Of a stretch of DNA of 64,000 nt, positions 20,772-34,050 are shown one piece after another (position 1 is the stretch's first letter; every line of letters starts with the position of its first letter). Source of the DNA: Nematostella vectensis (Eukaryota > Cnidaria > Anthozoa > Actiniaria > Edwardsiidae); assembly GCF_932526225.1 (NCBI RefSeq), contig NC_064036.1, positions 1,426,001-1,490,000 on the forward strand, given 5' to 3'. Position numbers and translations under genes: made by a program. The notes beneath the pieces are model-generated. The model was not told the DNA's origin, searched no databases, and was given only the letters and a program-made list of their open reading frames with translations.

Positions 20772-22038
20772 GACAGTGGGGGGGGGGGGGGGGGAGGTGC
20801 AGAGGTACCCTGGTATCCCATCCCATCAGTGGATATCAATGTTAACCATTTGCAATTCAGCAACAGAGCAACTACCAATCATGACTTTATTTCACACAGT
20901 TTCGAATGATATGTACAATATATATATATATTCTGTATAGTCGATTGTGCGAATAAATTATATCTAGTTATTATGTTGTATGTATCTTAAAAACGAAGTA
21001 GAGAAAAGGGAGTATCAAAACTTTGAACCATTTTTTCTATTAATGCAAATGGTAGAAACTTTTGTTGACAAACGAAAACGTGCCCGAGTCAGAAAAAGGC
21101 GAGTTTTCCAAGTGTTTAGAGTCCAATTTTCGGACGTTCATGTTGTAAGTTGACTTGAGTACAAACGCCCTTGATATCTGCTATTTACAAGAACGCAAAA
21201 TAATATGCTTTAGATAACAAAATAGAAACGAATTATTAACTCCTTTTGTGCTGATTATGAAAAAAAACTCGAATTTTGTGTAAGGTTATCGAAAGTGATC
21301 ATCTTACGAAAATGGTGCAAATAAACATTCTGTAAAAAAAATCTAGCTTTTATCATCTAACCCTTCACCGCGTTCATCTAATGATAAATTTAGACCAATA
21401 TTTTATCCATAACGATTCCCAACAAAATAAATTACATCTCCTCTTTAAATACATAAGTTCGGTTTTAGACACTAAATATATTCTTCGTATAAAGAACATT
21501 TATAATAATTCCCTATCCTTTATTATTCTGACCCATTTAACTCATCTAAAAGGAGAAACTAAATTCTGGCTTATTTCATAGAGAAATACAGAGAAATGAC
21601 AAAGAATCATAAGGGTAGCAGAACAAAGATTTAGCACTAAGCTTGTAGGCACACCTAAAACAAAGACTACCAGTGAGCAGTTTCTTAGGAAGGATACCAC
21701 GCGTTCAGTGTGGTGGTTGCTAATTCAGAGCTGCGGACGAGTGTAATTTAAAGGCAGATGGCAACTTTACCCACGATTCCTTGCGTTATGTTATTGTCCA
21801 TACAGAGGAATAATCAAAAGCAAGGAAGTAGAATATTGGTAGTAGGAACGTAGTAGTAGTAGTAGGAACGTTGCGTAATTGATTGATCGTTGATTCCCCG
21901 TGTGCAATATTAGCTCGAAAATATCTACGTTTCTTTTCATCTCTTAAAGTGTAGCGAATCAAGGCTTCACAAGATCGCAGGGGTGATGGGTAGAGTGATG
22001 CAGCTACAGGGATTCATCAGACATCATTCATCACATTC
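20772..22038. other. Intergenic region with a G17 run
   Basis: A run of 17 G at 20778-20794 lies only 7 bp past the transposon edge. No exon was recognised. TTTATT at 21519-21524 gives a possible AATAAA for the RERE gene on the minus strand, about 720 nt past its stop codon. Confidence 0.4.
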
Positions 22039-22269
22039 TATCTGATCATCAGACAAGTCTATGGTGACAGGTATCTAATCATCAGACAAGTCTATGGTGA
22101 CAGGTATCTGATCATCAGACAAGTCTATGGTGACAGGTATCTAATCATCAGACAAGTCTATGGTGACAGGTATCTAATCATCAGACAAGTCTATGGTGAC
22201 AGGTATCTAATCATCAGACAAGTCTATGGTGACAGGTATCTAATCATCAGACAAGTCTATGGTGACAGG
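22039..22269 (-). repeat. 33-bp minisatellite derived from the RERE stop-codon region
   Basis: Seven head-to-tail copies, exactly 33 bp each, nearly identical (TATCTAATCATCAGACAAGT then CTATGGTGACAGG; copies 1 and 3 have TCTGATC instead of TCTAATC). The seventh copy (22237-22269) is the coding end of RERE: on the minus strand it reads VTIDLSDD and the stop. The other six lie in the 3' UTR. Confidence 0.95.
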
Positions 22270-25200
22270 TTTCTTTGAGGGCGAAGTGTAAGTGCCAGTG
22301 CTGTCTAAATTCTTTTTCACAACATTATCAAGCTGAGACGGGCTCTGCAGATTACGGTGCTCCTTGCGGAACAGAGTCGACATGAACGCCTCGTTAGTGG
22401 ACGCCTCGTGTTGTTTCAGCTGCATCTCGTGGTGCCGCAAGTGTCGGAGGTACGCCTCCTCCTGGGCGTGAAGGTGCTGCTGCTGCTGTAGGGGGTGTGA
22501 GTACTTAGACTGCTGACTCATCAGCAGCTGTTGCTGTAGCTGTCTGTCCAAGGGCGTTGACCCCAGCCCGTGAATCCCTGCCGCGGCGTGCGGGTGGTCC
22601 TCGGGTGAGACCAACGCCCCGCCGTGCAGCTGCATCAGCTCCGGGTGTTGCTGCCACGCTAGTAGCTGCTGATTCCTCCAGGCCGCCAGCCCGGGGTGCG
22701 ACTGCAGGTAGGCCGCCCTGTCCATGTTGGCAGCAGCAGCCGCGGCTTGAGCGGCCTGGAGTTGCTGTTCATGCGGATGGATGTGGAAGTGCGTGTGCAT
22801 GTGCGAGTGGGAGTGGTGGTTTGGGTAGCCCACCGGTAGCCCGGTGACCGGATCGATGGGAATCCCCCTAGCCGCTGCGTTCTTCAGCAAAGCCTCATGC
22901 GCCTGTGCCTGTGACGCCATACTCCTTGCCGCCATTGCTCCGTGCTCCAGAGATCTCCCGTGAAGAAGTTGGTACGGAATGTGGTGTCCTCCCGGCTGCA
23001 TTTGCGCCATGCGGTACGGAGCGTACCATTGTTCGAATCCCTCCGCGAATTTCGCGGCGCTATCCCGTGACTCCGGTACGAGCGCAGATCCTGGGTAAAC
23101 ATACTGGAGCATGCGATAGTCCACGGCCTCGTGAGAGGGGTACCCTGGGATAGCCACACCAGAGGGCGTCAGTAGCGACGGCATGTTCGATGGGTACATG
23201 TGGTACTCGCCACCTCCGCTGGCCATCATGTTCCGTACCGCAGCCTCGTAATGTGACGTCACACTAGCGGCGGGAGTGTTCTTGGGTGATTGGCGATGGA
23301 CGGATAGGGATGATTGGCGATCAGCCGAGTTGGATTCCGAGGCCTGCAATAATAACGGTTTAACTGCGTCAGGAAAAGTGTGTCTAGTAAGAAGCAACTT
23401 TGAAGTGTTACTTGCGAAGAATACTCTAATTTGATATTTTAGGTTATATTTTGTCGCGGTTGATATATGAACAGGATGAAAGTACAAACGTTTCGCCTAA
23501 AGCGAGAATGCAGAATTATAGATAACTACCCACCTCCGTTCTCGTGGCTGTGCTATTAGCAGTGCTAGACTCGCTACTTCTCGGACCCTCCTTCGGCTTC
23601 GGTCTCTCCGGGTGTTCGTACACGACATCCGTGCGCGCACAGCTCCGGTTCTCCTCACCAGGTCCTACGCGTTTGAACTTGGCCGGGAGGGGGTCGATGA
23701 TGGGGAGGACTAGAGGCGAGTTGGATCTATTACTGCTGACCTCGTCGTTAACGCTCGCGTTGCTGCACTCGCTGCGTTCGTCGAACTCGCGCAGAGTACT
23801 GTCCCTACCCCCGGTGGCGCTGCTCGATTCGCTGACGTCATCGCGAATGTCGTCGTCCGAGTCGTTGGACTTTCGTCGCTTGCTGTTGTTTGCGGGACTG
23901 ATAGGCGCGGGTTCATGTGAACGCTTCAGGATCTTGTTTTTCTTACCTTTGCCCTGTGGAAACAAGAAAGTATGAATTGGAGAATGTCAATCAAGTCACT
24001 TATTTGCTCTTGCTTATATGTTTATATTTTAAAATACAATGGTCTTATTGCACAACTTAATCACAACCCACTACAGAAGTTTGGTTATCTGTCAAGTCTA
24101 TATTAAATGTATCCCAGTTACTCGCTAGAATAAGCAGATTGGAATTGATTTTTTTTCATGAGTCGGTATTGTGGGGGGGGGGGGGGGGGGAGTAAACTGC
24201 TAAAATGTTTTTCCACATATCACGTTCTACATATCGTAACTTTGAGAAAGATCTGTTCAAACCGTGCAGGGTTTTGGATGCCAAAAGTATCATCAAGCTT
24301 GAGTAAAGAGAAGAAGATAATAAAATATGCGTACCTTTCCCCCTTTAGTCTTATTGGTGGTGAAAAAGGCTTGGATAAAACGTTTTGAAGATCATAGAAT
24401 AATATGCGTTACATTATCCCCTTCGCCTTATTTGTAGCGAAAAAAGGTTTGAATTAAAAAGCTTGAAGATCATAGAATAGTATGCGTATAGCATGCGTAC
24501 CTTTTTGTCCTTCGCCTTATTGGCGGTGCTACCCGAACTGCTCGTGCTTCCCTCAGAAGGCGATGGCGGTTTGCCGATCTTCGGGAGTCTTCGTCCGTTA
24601 ACAGGCGAGTCCCGAGGCGTGTTCACTATAACAGACAGGTACTCGTTATTTGTGCATACAATTCAAAGAGCAGACAGGAGAGAGCCTCCGAGCTGACAAG
24701 GTTTAATGTGCTCGAAGAATCGACCATGCTTTATATGGGTTCTCGCAACTTAGCACTTCAGCTGTAGGTGATTTGCTTCAAAATAGGCGACGTGCACTAA
24801 GAAATCACGTGACTGTTTCAGTTGCAAACTGACGCTAAAATAAACAGAAATGGCTCCGGCCGACACCCAGAGAACGATGAATAAACAAAATGCTCTAATA
24901 AAAATAACCCTTTCCTGACAGAGCAATTTTCTGGCTGATTCCATAAGCGCTGAATAAGTGGCTTTTTGCAGTTATTATTTTGCCGCCAAAAGCCAGAGCG
25001 CTCGCGAATTTGTCACCCCCAAAATCACGTGATTTCTTAGCGTAACTCGCCCATTTTTATTTTTACCAATACGCGACGAATACACCGGCACAGTGCACAG
25101 GCCAAAAGCCAGTGGGTCGCAAGCTTAGGGTTTACACAAACGTCCACTAACGAGACATAAATGAAACGACTAAATAAAGAGCACGGCACTTTTTCCTTAT

Positions 25201-28200
25201 TTACCTGACTCTACCGGACTCGAAGTCTTGTTGCGTCCAGATCTTAGCGTGCTTTGCACCATTGGTAGATTCCGGCGGCTCCGCAGTCCCACTTTGCCGT
25301 TGGTCCAATACGCGTCTTCCTCACGTATGTCTTTCTCTAGCACAGATTTGAACATGTATGGAGGTGGATCGCGAGTGGAGTCCGTGGGAGGTAGCTTGCC
25401 GTATTTCTTGTGGAAAATTCGACACTCCGTGCAGAGAATGACCTTGTTTCGGCCGCCGTGGTGCCAGCTCCGTGAGCTGCTGGTGTAGCAATGGCGACAA
25501 CAGTACAAACTGCGGGAAAATAAAAAGCGCCATATTAGTGAAGAGTCCCGGCCTTAGGAGCTTTAAGTTGGGGGAGACGAGTGTGAACGCACCTGAAGTC
25601 CCTTTCCGTGCTGTCATCACTATCGTAGTCATCCTCGCTACATGACGTTAAATCAACTGTGGGAATACAAAGGTAATCTTACCGAGCGCACAAACACTTA
25701 AAACTGAAGATTATTAAGGCCACTTTAGTCATCATGAAAAAGAACATCTGCGCGCGAAATGTTCCCTGAAGGTTTACTAGTGACGCGAAACAAATTTTGA
25801 GCCCGGCGACAATGTTTCTTCATCCGACAAAATATATGTGCTACAATATTTGTCGCGCACAGCAATATTTTGAGGTGGCTAAAAAGAAAGCAAATGCCGT
25901 ACGCGGTACGTTGAACGCTACATCTATAAGTTTTTTTTTTAGTAACCCGAAACATTTTGCTTCCAAATTTGCGAAGGCTGAGGCTCGACCCAGTGCTTCT
26001 CGTCCCTTCGCGCTCCACAGGATTACCAATATACTTTTGTATAATGTATACAAGCAATCTGCGATAACACTAAAGAAAGCCTCTATGGCGGTGTGGATAA
26101 TACGCTGAGAAATATCGTACCGTAGTCTTTGCCACAGTCACTTGATACGGTTTTACTGTTTCTTGTGTGTGCCCGCCGGCGAAGCACATTATGGCGCCGT
26201 CTGCGGTGAGGCCTGGAACTCTGTGCGGAGTGAGACTTCTTCCAAATATAGTAGTACTCGACCAACTCGCTCTAAAAGTATGAGGAAAGCAAATTTTTAT
26301 CAAGTGTAACAAATGATGCCTAAGATGAACTTAAAATAAACAACGCGAACAGAAGAAAACAAGAAGCGAAATTGTACTTACGGTTGACTTATATGGGAGA
26401 TGTTCTTTGTGAATTTTGTAGAAATTCTTTCCAAACTGTCGAAGACCTTTAACAAACTTTTTCTAAAAAACGATACAGTGTAATAATAAGAATCAATTCG
26501 ATGAAATAAAAGAAAAATAAGAGTAATACTATAGAAGCGATAATCTTAACACACAACTAACGTGGAAAATATTCACGGGCGAAAATGCAACAGCCTGAAA
26601 GATAATAGAACGACAAGCACTTACAATATCATCTTCCGACCATTTCTTGCGGAGCTCTTTGGGGTATGGCTTCTTGACTAATACTTGAAGAGCGGTGGCG
26701 GCGTCGTATTTGCTATCGTGAAGCTAAACACGAGATAGCAAAAATAGAATGTTCTTGCATTAGAATAAGCATAATAACCAGTCAGATATCCGAAAGCACT
26801 CGAGGTGTTGCTTTTATTGCAGACTGTTTTGTCGGCACATACGGAACCGTCTGCAAGACAAAAATAACCGGGCCCTTGGGAGTGGAAAGATGAAAAACAA
26901 GAAGGCGAAGAGAAAGAAGTCAAAATAGGAAAAAAATGATAAAAGCCAAAATAGGAAATCGAGAAATAAACAGATTAGTTATGCTGAAGTCTATAGAATT
27001 ACTCTTTTTATTTTGATAAAAGAACGTCTAATTTTCAGTTGAGGCTGGGTCGTTCCTATTTTTGGAGAATTTCAAGGTTGAACATCTTAAATTTTAGTGT
27101 ATATAAAACATGGTATCCAATGATGTATTTGGAGAGGAATTACAATAAAATATAGAATGATTCTCCATTTTAGAACGCATCAGACTAATCGACTAACAAA
27201 ATAATATATTTTGCTATTACAAATGTTTTTAGCATGTTCTTAAAATATGGAGAAATCTAAGGCTGGACGTTTTTATATAAAAAAGGGTTCTTATAGAATG
27301 TAGCCCTTTTTCGGGACCAAAAGAAGTAAGAGACGCACTCTGGGACTTATCTTAAAAGGCAACTGCAACGGAGCGAAATTTACAAGAAATCTTACCACAT
27401 TGAGAGCGTTAGATGTGGTGGCGTCCTGAGACATTGCGCGAAAACCATCTTCGCGCGTACCGCCATTACACATTCCCGCGTACTGCGCCATGCTCCTGGA
27501 AAACGACAATTGAAGACGTCGCTTTAACACCATGACAGCTGTCACCATGACAGCTGTCACGTCAACATTGCGGGCCATATTTACTTTATCATAACAACAA
27601 TGCACGCCAATGTCAGGTCAACTTCTTTTTGGCGACAACAAAACAAAAAGCAAGGCGCTTACACAGGTTGCGCCCCCCCCCCCATGGCGGCCCAAAAAAT
27701 GGTCATTTCTAAGAAAATCTCCAAACTACTACTTCTCTTTCTATTACGCTTTTTCCATATGATACCTATGACTGCGCGCACCCCCCCCCCCCCCCCCTCA
27801 GCCAATCCTGGGTAAGCGCCTAAAAGCGGGTGCGACGGAGACAACAAAAAACACAAACAGAATAGGGCGACATTGCGATAAACGTATAGATTCTTTGTTG
27901 TGTTTAGCGTACCTTGCCGCACACAGGTAGATGGTTAGGTCGTAGTCTTCGAGAACAGGGCTCCATGTCTACAAACAAACAATTAACATTAACAAGATAT
28001 TTTACCTAGTCGGTTTTGGCTGTTTCATAAGTTAATTAAACGATAAATTCTACATGAACAAAAACCAGTCGGAGAGTGTTTATTAAATATCACACAGCTT
28101 TCAATGACCGTAACAATTGACTGGTGGCATAGGAGACCACACGTGTGTCACTTAAACCTCTCTCAGGCCCCATACATACCTCGCGTTTTTGCCGAGTGAA

Positions 28201-31200
28201 ATAATTGTATATTTGTATCGACACAAATACATTGGGCTCAACGTCCGATTCAGCCGTCGCGCTCAATAGGTTGCGAGTAGTCAAAGTTGCTTGATGTGGA
28301 GTTTCTATTACGCAAAATGAAAATAACGCGTAGCACGAATAGAGCGCGACGTATGAAGCAAGCTTATTTCGACGTGCTCTATGTAAATCCACCATTCATA
28401 TAAACTATTATTATCTATTTTCCCAAGTGAGAGATTAAAGGGGATAACTTTTAATAGTGTATTGATTTTTAACTTACCAATTTTTCGCGACAAGTTTCCT
28501 TGCTGGAATCGCTCTTATCTGGAACTTTTTCTTGACATTCGGGTAAGATGGCCTAAAACACACAAAAAGAGTTTATTATTTTTGCGGTTGAGTACTTCCA
28601 ATACAAACGAGATTGTGGTGTATTGTTGTGCTTACCTGGTGGCTAGCTCCGACTCGTATTTCGCCTTTTGTGTTCGCAAGCCTCCTGTGATATTTCAAAG
28701 AAGTTATTTTAATTAGCTTCAATAAAATTTAACACAGCAAGGAAAAAAAAAACAATTCCTTCAGTATTTGTATCATTTATATTTGTATCATTTATATCGT
28801 TTCTGAATCAGCAAAGTCTTGAAATTTCAATATTTTTATCCGTTCTATTTTCACGCTGATTGGCAAAATACAACCTATATAGTAATTTCAACAAAAATAG
28901 AACAAAAGCTCTTTACTAAGACGCCTACTTTTTGGGACATACTATTATAAAAAAAAGGCAACGTTTCGCCTTAAAAATAACACACAAGTTTTCATTTACT
29001 GCAGTTTAAAGACACATGGTGGCTTGTAAGAAGATGAATATATCCAGTGGAGCCCTAGACAATAAAATACCAGCAAAAACACGTTATGGGAGGTGAGAGG
29101 TGTCACATTTAACGGCTACCCATGACACCAGCAAAAGCAAGTCCTTCGAGTTCAAAACACAATACAAATTTTGTCTTTTTATCTCTTTTGGTGGACTCGA
29201 GCCAATCGAGACAGAAACAATCAATTTCATATTCATATTAAAAGTGCACATGAGGCGTAAGGAAGTACACGAGTTCAAATATACCAAAAGGAAAAGAGCA
29301 GGTGTTTTTTTTCCTTTTATATAGCACAACTTTCATCACGATTAAAACAAACATGCTTTTTTCAACCTTCTGTAGTAAAAAAACATTTAAAAAATAGCGT
29401 ACAAACATTGGGCATCTTAAAAGAAAGCTTTATAAAGAACTTCTACTTTTACAATTATAAACACAAAATTATTAATTGTACAATGAGATCATATAAACCG
29501 TTAACTTAAAGCAAACACAAATTAAAAGCTGTATTCTTGAAGTATATTATTCCTGCATTCAAATGTAGGAAATGTAACATCAAATGTTAGTACAAATTAC
29601 CTTTACTACCATAACTACAAAAAGCTTTACCTTGTTTCAGGGTTGTAACCGAGCAGGTAGAAAAAACTATCTTCCTTGGTTATATACTGCTTCAAATCCT
29701 CTGCCATATCCGTGAATGGGCGAACAACACATTTGCCCCTATAACAACAATAATAAAAACTTTATTAGCCTTATTTTGATTTTCTTTTGAGATCTAGTTG
29801 TCTGACTGTTAAGCAGATATCCACACCCCCTCCCCTCCCTGGCTGAAACCTTTGCTGGTCTCAGAATAAGTCTTTCACTTGGTCTCATCTCACTTTACAA
29901 TCAAAGGACTTCAAACATAACAAACACTTATGAAAGAGAGAGTTTAAAGGCACAACATGGCAATAAATTGTTAGCCTCTTTCTGTTCTTTGTTACATGAA
30001 ATATTTTAGGGGTCAATTTTGGGATAACATTTTCAAATTTAGATGGTAATTGAATTAGCATGGAAATTTAATATGGGAAATAAACTGTTTAAAATATACA
30101 GCACCTCAGGGCAGAAACAGGATAAACATCGGTGGCATCAGAAATAAACAGTTCTCTTTCTTTAACAAGGTTGTCTTCAAGAATATGATCCTTAGAACCT
30201 ACATAAGATAAAAACAGCAAATAAGATAAGATAATAATAAGATAATAATATCACAGTTTCATTTCCAAATATACAATATTTGTTATAATGACAGGTATAA
30301 TAGGGCATATATTCTAGTTACCATGTTCATGGTTTCGATCTTGCACAAGAAGCTGGTACACAGACTCTGGGACCTCCGAGGGTCGGTAATACCATCTCAC
30401 TGTCACAGTCATGTTCTCACGTCGGCTCTATCAAGAGAAAAAATCACAAAATTGAAAAAAATGTGTGGGAAATAGTTGTCAAAATTGTGTTGCATCTCTC
30501 ATACAGCAAACAATATAATTTGCATTGTACCTCTTACTATTGTGATTTAATAAGCAAATTGATATATTTAGCATTGCTTTTGGAGGGTCACTTTTTTAAC
30601 CAAAATCAGGTAAATACAGTTATAAACAAAAGTTATAGATAAAGGTTTAGGTAGGAATAAAAGTATTTAAAAAATGGCCTTTAAATACAAGCAAAGCAAA
30701 TGATGGAGTGCACATAGATAAGATAATCAATCACAACTCTTAAATGTTTAATGAAATGGCTAATTGAATATAATCAATCATTATCATATATGTCTCCCTT
30801 TCTATTCAAGTTTACTAACACTGGATTGAGCCATTATATATATATATAATGTAAAAAAATGCAATAGCATCTACTACAAATCTTGAAAGTGGTTTTATGA
30901 ATTTAACACCCTTACAACTGGTGACAACAATACAAAAACTACCTAAACAACCAGAAGTAACAAGGTACAGTGAGACAAAGTGAATAATTTATGATAGCCA
31001 CACCACATGAATTACAAACAAGAAACCTTTAGGGCAAAATGATCTTTCCTCCTACATACATTAAGAATTGGCTTCTTTGTGGCATACTTAATCACAATAA
31101 ATGTGCATAAACTAGTCCCCTCTCGTATATTAATGCCCTAAAATGCTCTAATCCTAAGTGACAAACAACGAAAATTAAAGCATTCTTTTAATTTTGAATT

Positions 31201-32438
31201 ACGAGTGTCAGTATGCTTAACAATTAAAAAAGGAATTACTGTATTGAACGAATTTTATCATCAAGACGTACTAGGATGCTAACATTATTGTATTTTTGAC
31301 GATGTTTTAGAAGAAAAAGCAAACAAACGGACTTAACTACATCTGTAGTTTTGTTTACATAAAATTTTATAGCGATTTTGCTATGATTCTTAGCTATAGT
31401 TCTTCCTTAGTCCTTTAATTTCACCAAAAGAACTAACTACAATATTAGCAAGCACTTAGATATTGAGACACTATGAAATTGACAAAGGTGAAACTGACAT
31501 GTTTAATAATAACAATGCGGGTGTATCGAAAATAAACAAACGCTCACCGTACGAAACTCTTTGATAGAGCAGATAAAATAAGGAACATCAGGCCGCTGAC
31601 TGTCGATGTAAACGCAATCTGTTGAAGATATACAGGAAATCATCTGTTAGTCTTTCTTGGGCCAATAAAACGACTAATATTCTACCCTGCAGAAAATTAC
31701 AGAAACTTTTGTATGGTTATGTCTGAAAAAAAAAATAGTTCATTACATGGATTCCGCACCAGAAATTTGGAACTTAATCGACCAATTTTTTTTTTCTGAT
31801 CCCGCTTTAACCAAAAGGACTTAGAATTTGAGTCAAGATTCTTCATTCGTGTATCGCAAAATGGAATCAATCATCGATAAGCCGATAAGATTTCAACAAG
31901 AAACACACATTGTTTTGAAATGCAAATACAGCCATTTCTCGACAAAACACAAACCGAAAAAGTCACTAAATGGCTTCCCGGTCTCAAGAACGCGGCAAAA
32001 TTTTCAGGAAATTCAATATTGTGTTTTACTTGGCAATTCTTGTCATTAGGGTATTTTTATTCCCTGTAATAGAGACACTTGAATTTTCACGTTTGAACCT
32101 GTCTCAAGCGGGTATGGCTTACAGTCAATTATAATAACAATAGCAGAAGCAGAAATACACATCTTTAAAATAGACAATCATGACCCTACAAAAATAATAT
32201 ATAGAGGCTTACCTCCTGGTTGGTAGGATATATCGTCCTCCGAGGTGTAGATCTGGTTATTCTCATTGTTATCTCCCTTTGACATATCGCCGTTTTCCGC
32301 TTTTAGCGATCGCCGGCGCGGTTTGTTACAGGTTTCGTTGTTTTTCTTGTCCTCAGCACTTGAATTCATGTTTTGATCCAGCATGCAATCCTTGACCGGA
32401 GAACTATCAATTTCGAACTTGTAACCCGATGTTTTCAT
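22240..32438 (-). CDS. RERE: RERE/atrophin-family transcriptional co-repressor, complete, 17 coding exons
   Basis: Exons: 32438-32213, 31618-31548, 30427-30322, 30198-30105, 29738-29631, 28684-28636, 28552-28478, 27968-27913, 27495-27396, 26723-26625, 26462-26382, 26271-26121, 25656-25593, 25509-25205, 24625-24501, 23953-23534, 23343-22240; 1077 aa, in frame throughout. Domains in order: BAH (about 65-202; [47 protein letters not shown]), ELM2 (about 209-295; [14 protein letters not shown]), SANT (about 322-368; [24 protein letters not shown]), GATA-type finger (exon 14, CRHC...CTEC with WHHGG), then a low-complexity region with RSCARTD and a His-rich run, as in atrophins. It should recruit histone deacetylases in the nucleus. 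It is shorter than vertebrate RERE (about 1,560 aa). The start is the first ATG after an in-frame stop. VTIDLSDD at the end resembles a SUMO-interacting motif. Confidence 0.94.
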
Positions 32439-33856
32439 GTCCAACAAGCAGAACCCGGATCTCCAAATTTCACACGAGGGCTCTAGATTCAAAAGTCTTT
32501 TTGTTATGTCCTTACTTTTTTACCACGATTCAAGTGTGTTTGCCAAGACTTCGTAAAAAACTCAAAGTACCGTTGACTTTGGCCCAGGGCACCCAAGATC
32601 TTGCCAAAACCCTGCAGAAAAGGAAAGAAACCATTCAACCATGTCATAGTGATTGAACGAATTTAACCGAGCCAAAATTTCGACACCTTGCGGCTAATGT
32701 AATTTTTAATTTATTCACACAATTAACCACCACAATGGACAAACTCCCAGTAGAGGAAACGGTCATTCTAACAAAAAGGCAAAAATCAGACTACCTGAGT
32801 TTTGGTTGATCTGGACTTCAAACGCCATAAAATGGAGGTTTGCCGGTTCTAGGTTTCCTGTGATAGAGAAAAAAAAAATGATGAGATATCCTATGAGAGA
32901 TAGGCTGCCTGATCGATTCAGTGTTTTCAAAGAAACCACATTATCGGGCAATTGTTGGCTAAACCGTTTGATTCTAGTAATAAATAAACATTTTCGCGAT
33001 CCTTTCCAATCGAGCTTATGAAAAACATTAGAAAGAGACGTCTGACTAAGACAATGTAGGACTTTCTAATTTTATAAATTACAAAAACAAGGGCCGATTT
33101 CCAAGACCGCGAGTTCCTAAGCCTCGCTGACAAAACTTCTAAAGCCCATTGTTTAGAAAAGATTTTAAAGACAAGGCATAACAAATTGGCCTGTGAAGCG
33201 CATCCCTCGCGAGTAATCTCGACGAGAAACATGGAAGTTAATAGAACAGGATCTAAGTACAACTCAAGTTAAGATAGAATTATAAGTAATAGCCCATTGA
33301 TCGGATTTTTGTGCGAGTTTTCTTATGTAAATATGCTAAGTCAAGACAACACACGACAACCGTAAACTAGACACACGAATGACTTCCGAATTTCACGAAA
33401 CAACGGTTCAAACACGCATAAAATATCTAGACGACGAAAGAGATCGATGAGAGCATTTGAAAAGGCATTTGTTACAAATGCAATCTTAAATACCGAACAC
33501 GCCGAATTACATGCTGTAAATATATTATTAACATAAGAGATGCGATGTATTGTTTCAACAACATTAAGCTTATACACTCCAACCGTTCACTTCGCTACGG
33601 CACCAACAAGTTCATCCCCCACCACGAAAAAAAATCTGCCAAATACCTAAAACATCTTGTCCAAAGAAAATTATACAACAGCAGAGGTCCTCAATCGCCA
33701 ATTCTACGGTCACCTCAGGGTCGCTTTCAAGTAAATGTCACTATTTATATCTTGACACGAAATACTGCAGACAGAGTGCGAGTCATTGAATCGCGATCGC
33801 CCAACTGAACTATCGTTGCTGCGCGAAACTGCAGTGAATCTGTTTGAAATTCATAC

Positions 33857-34050
33857 CTGTGGTGGAAAATATCTTGAAAATCCTACCCAAGGTCTGTGAC
33901 CACAAGATGTTGAGTGTTTAGCCGGGGTAAAACCAGCGCGTAAGAGAGCACCGTGTTAGCAGATGGCACACGGTCAAGAGCGGAACTGAACAGAGCTGCT
34001 ACACAGAGTCAGTCAATCCGCTGCTGTGATTGGCTGAGAACGTGAATGTG
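33857..34050 (-). promoter_or_regulatory. Candidate RERE promoter and first untranslated exon
   Basis: On the minus strand a CCAAT box within CAGCCAATCA (ATTGG at 34029-34033) is followed by a CpG-richer stretch that ends in a donor, CACCACAG|GTATGA (exon edge 33857). The first coding exon has an acceptor at its far side (CTGCAG, exon edge 32611), with an in-frame stop between it and the ATG at 32438, so an untranslated first exon is expected. Other donors further out (about 36470, 36773, 37494) could serve alternative first exons. Confidence 0.35.

Noticed and set aside
32439-32492. Upstream extension of the RERE coding region from a TTG codon
   Set aside because: No ATG is available before the in-frame stop near 32525; the first ATG is at 32438, and animal genes rarely start at TTG.
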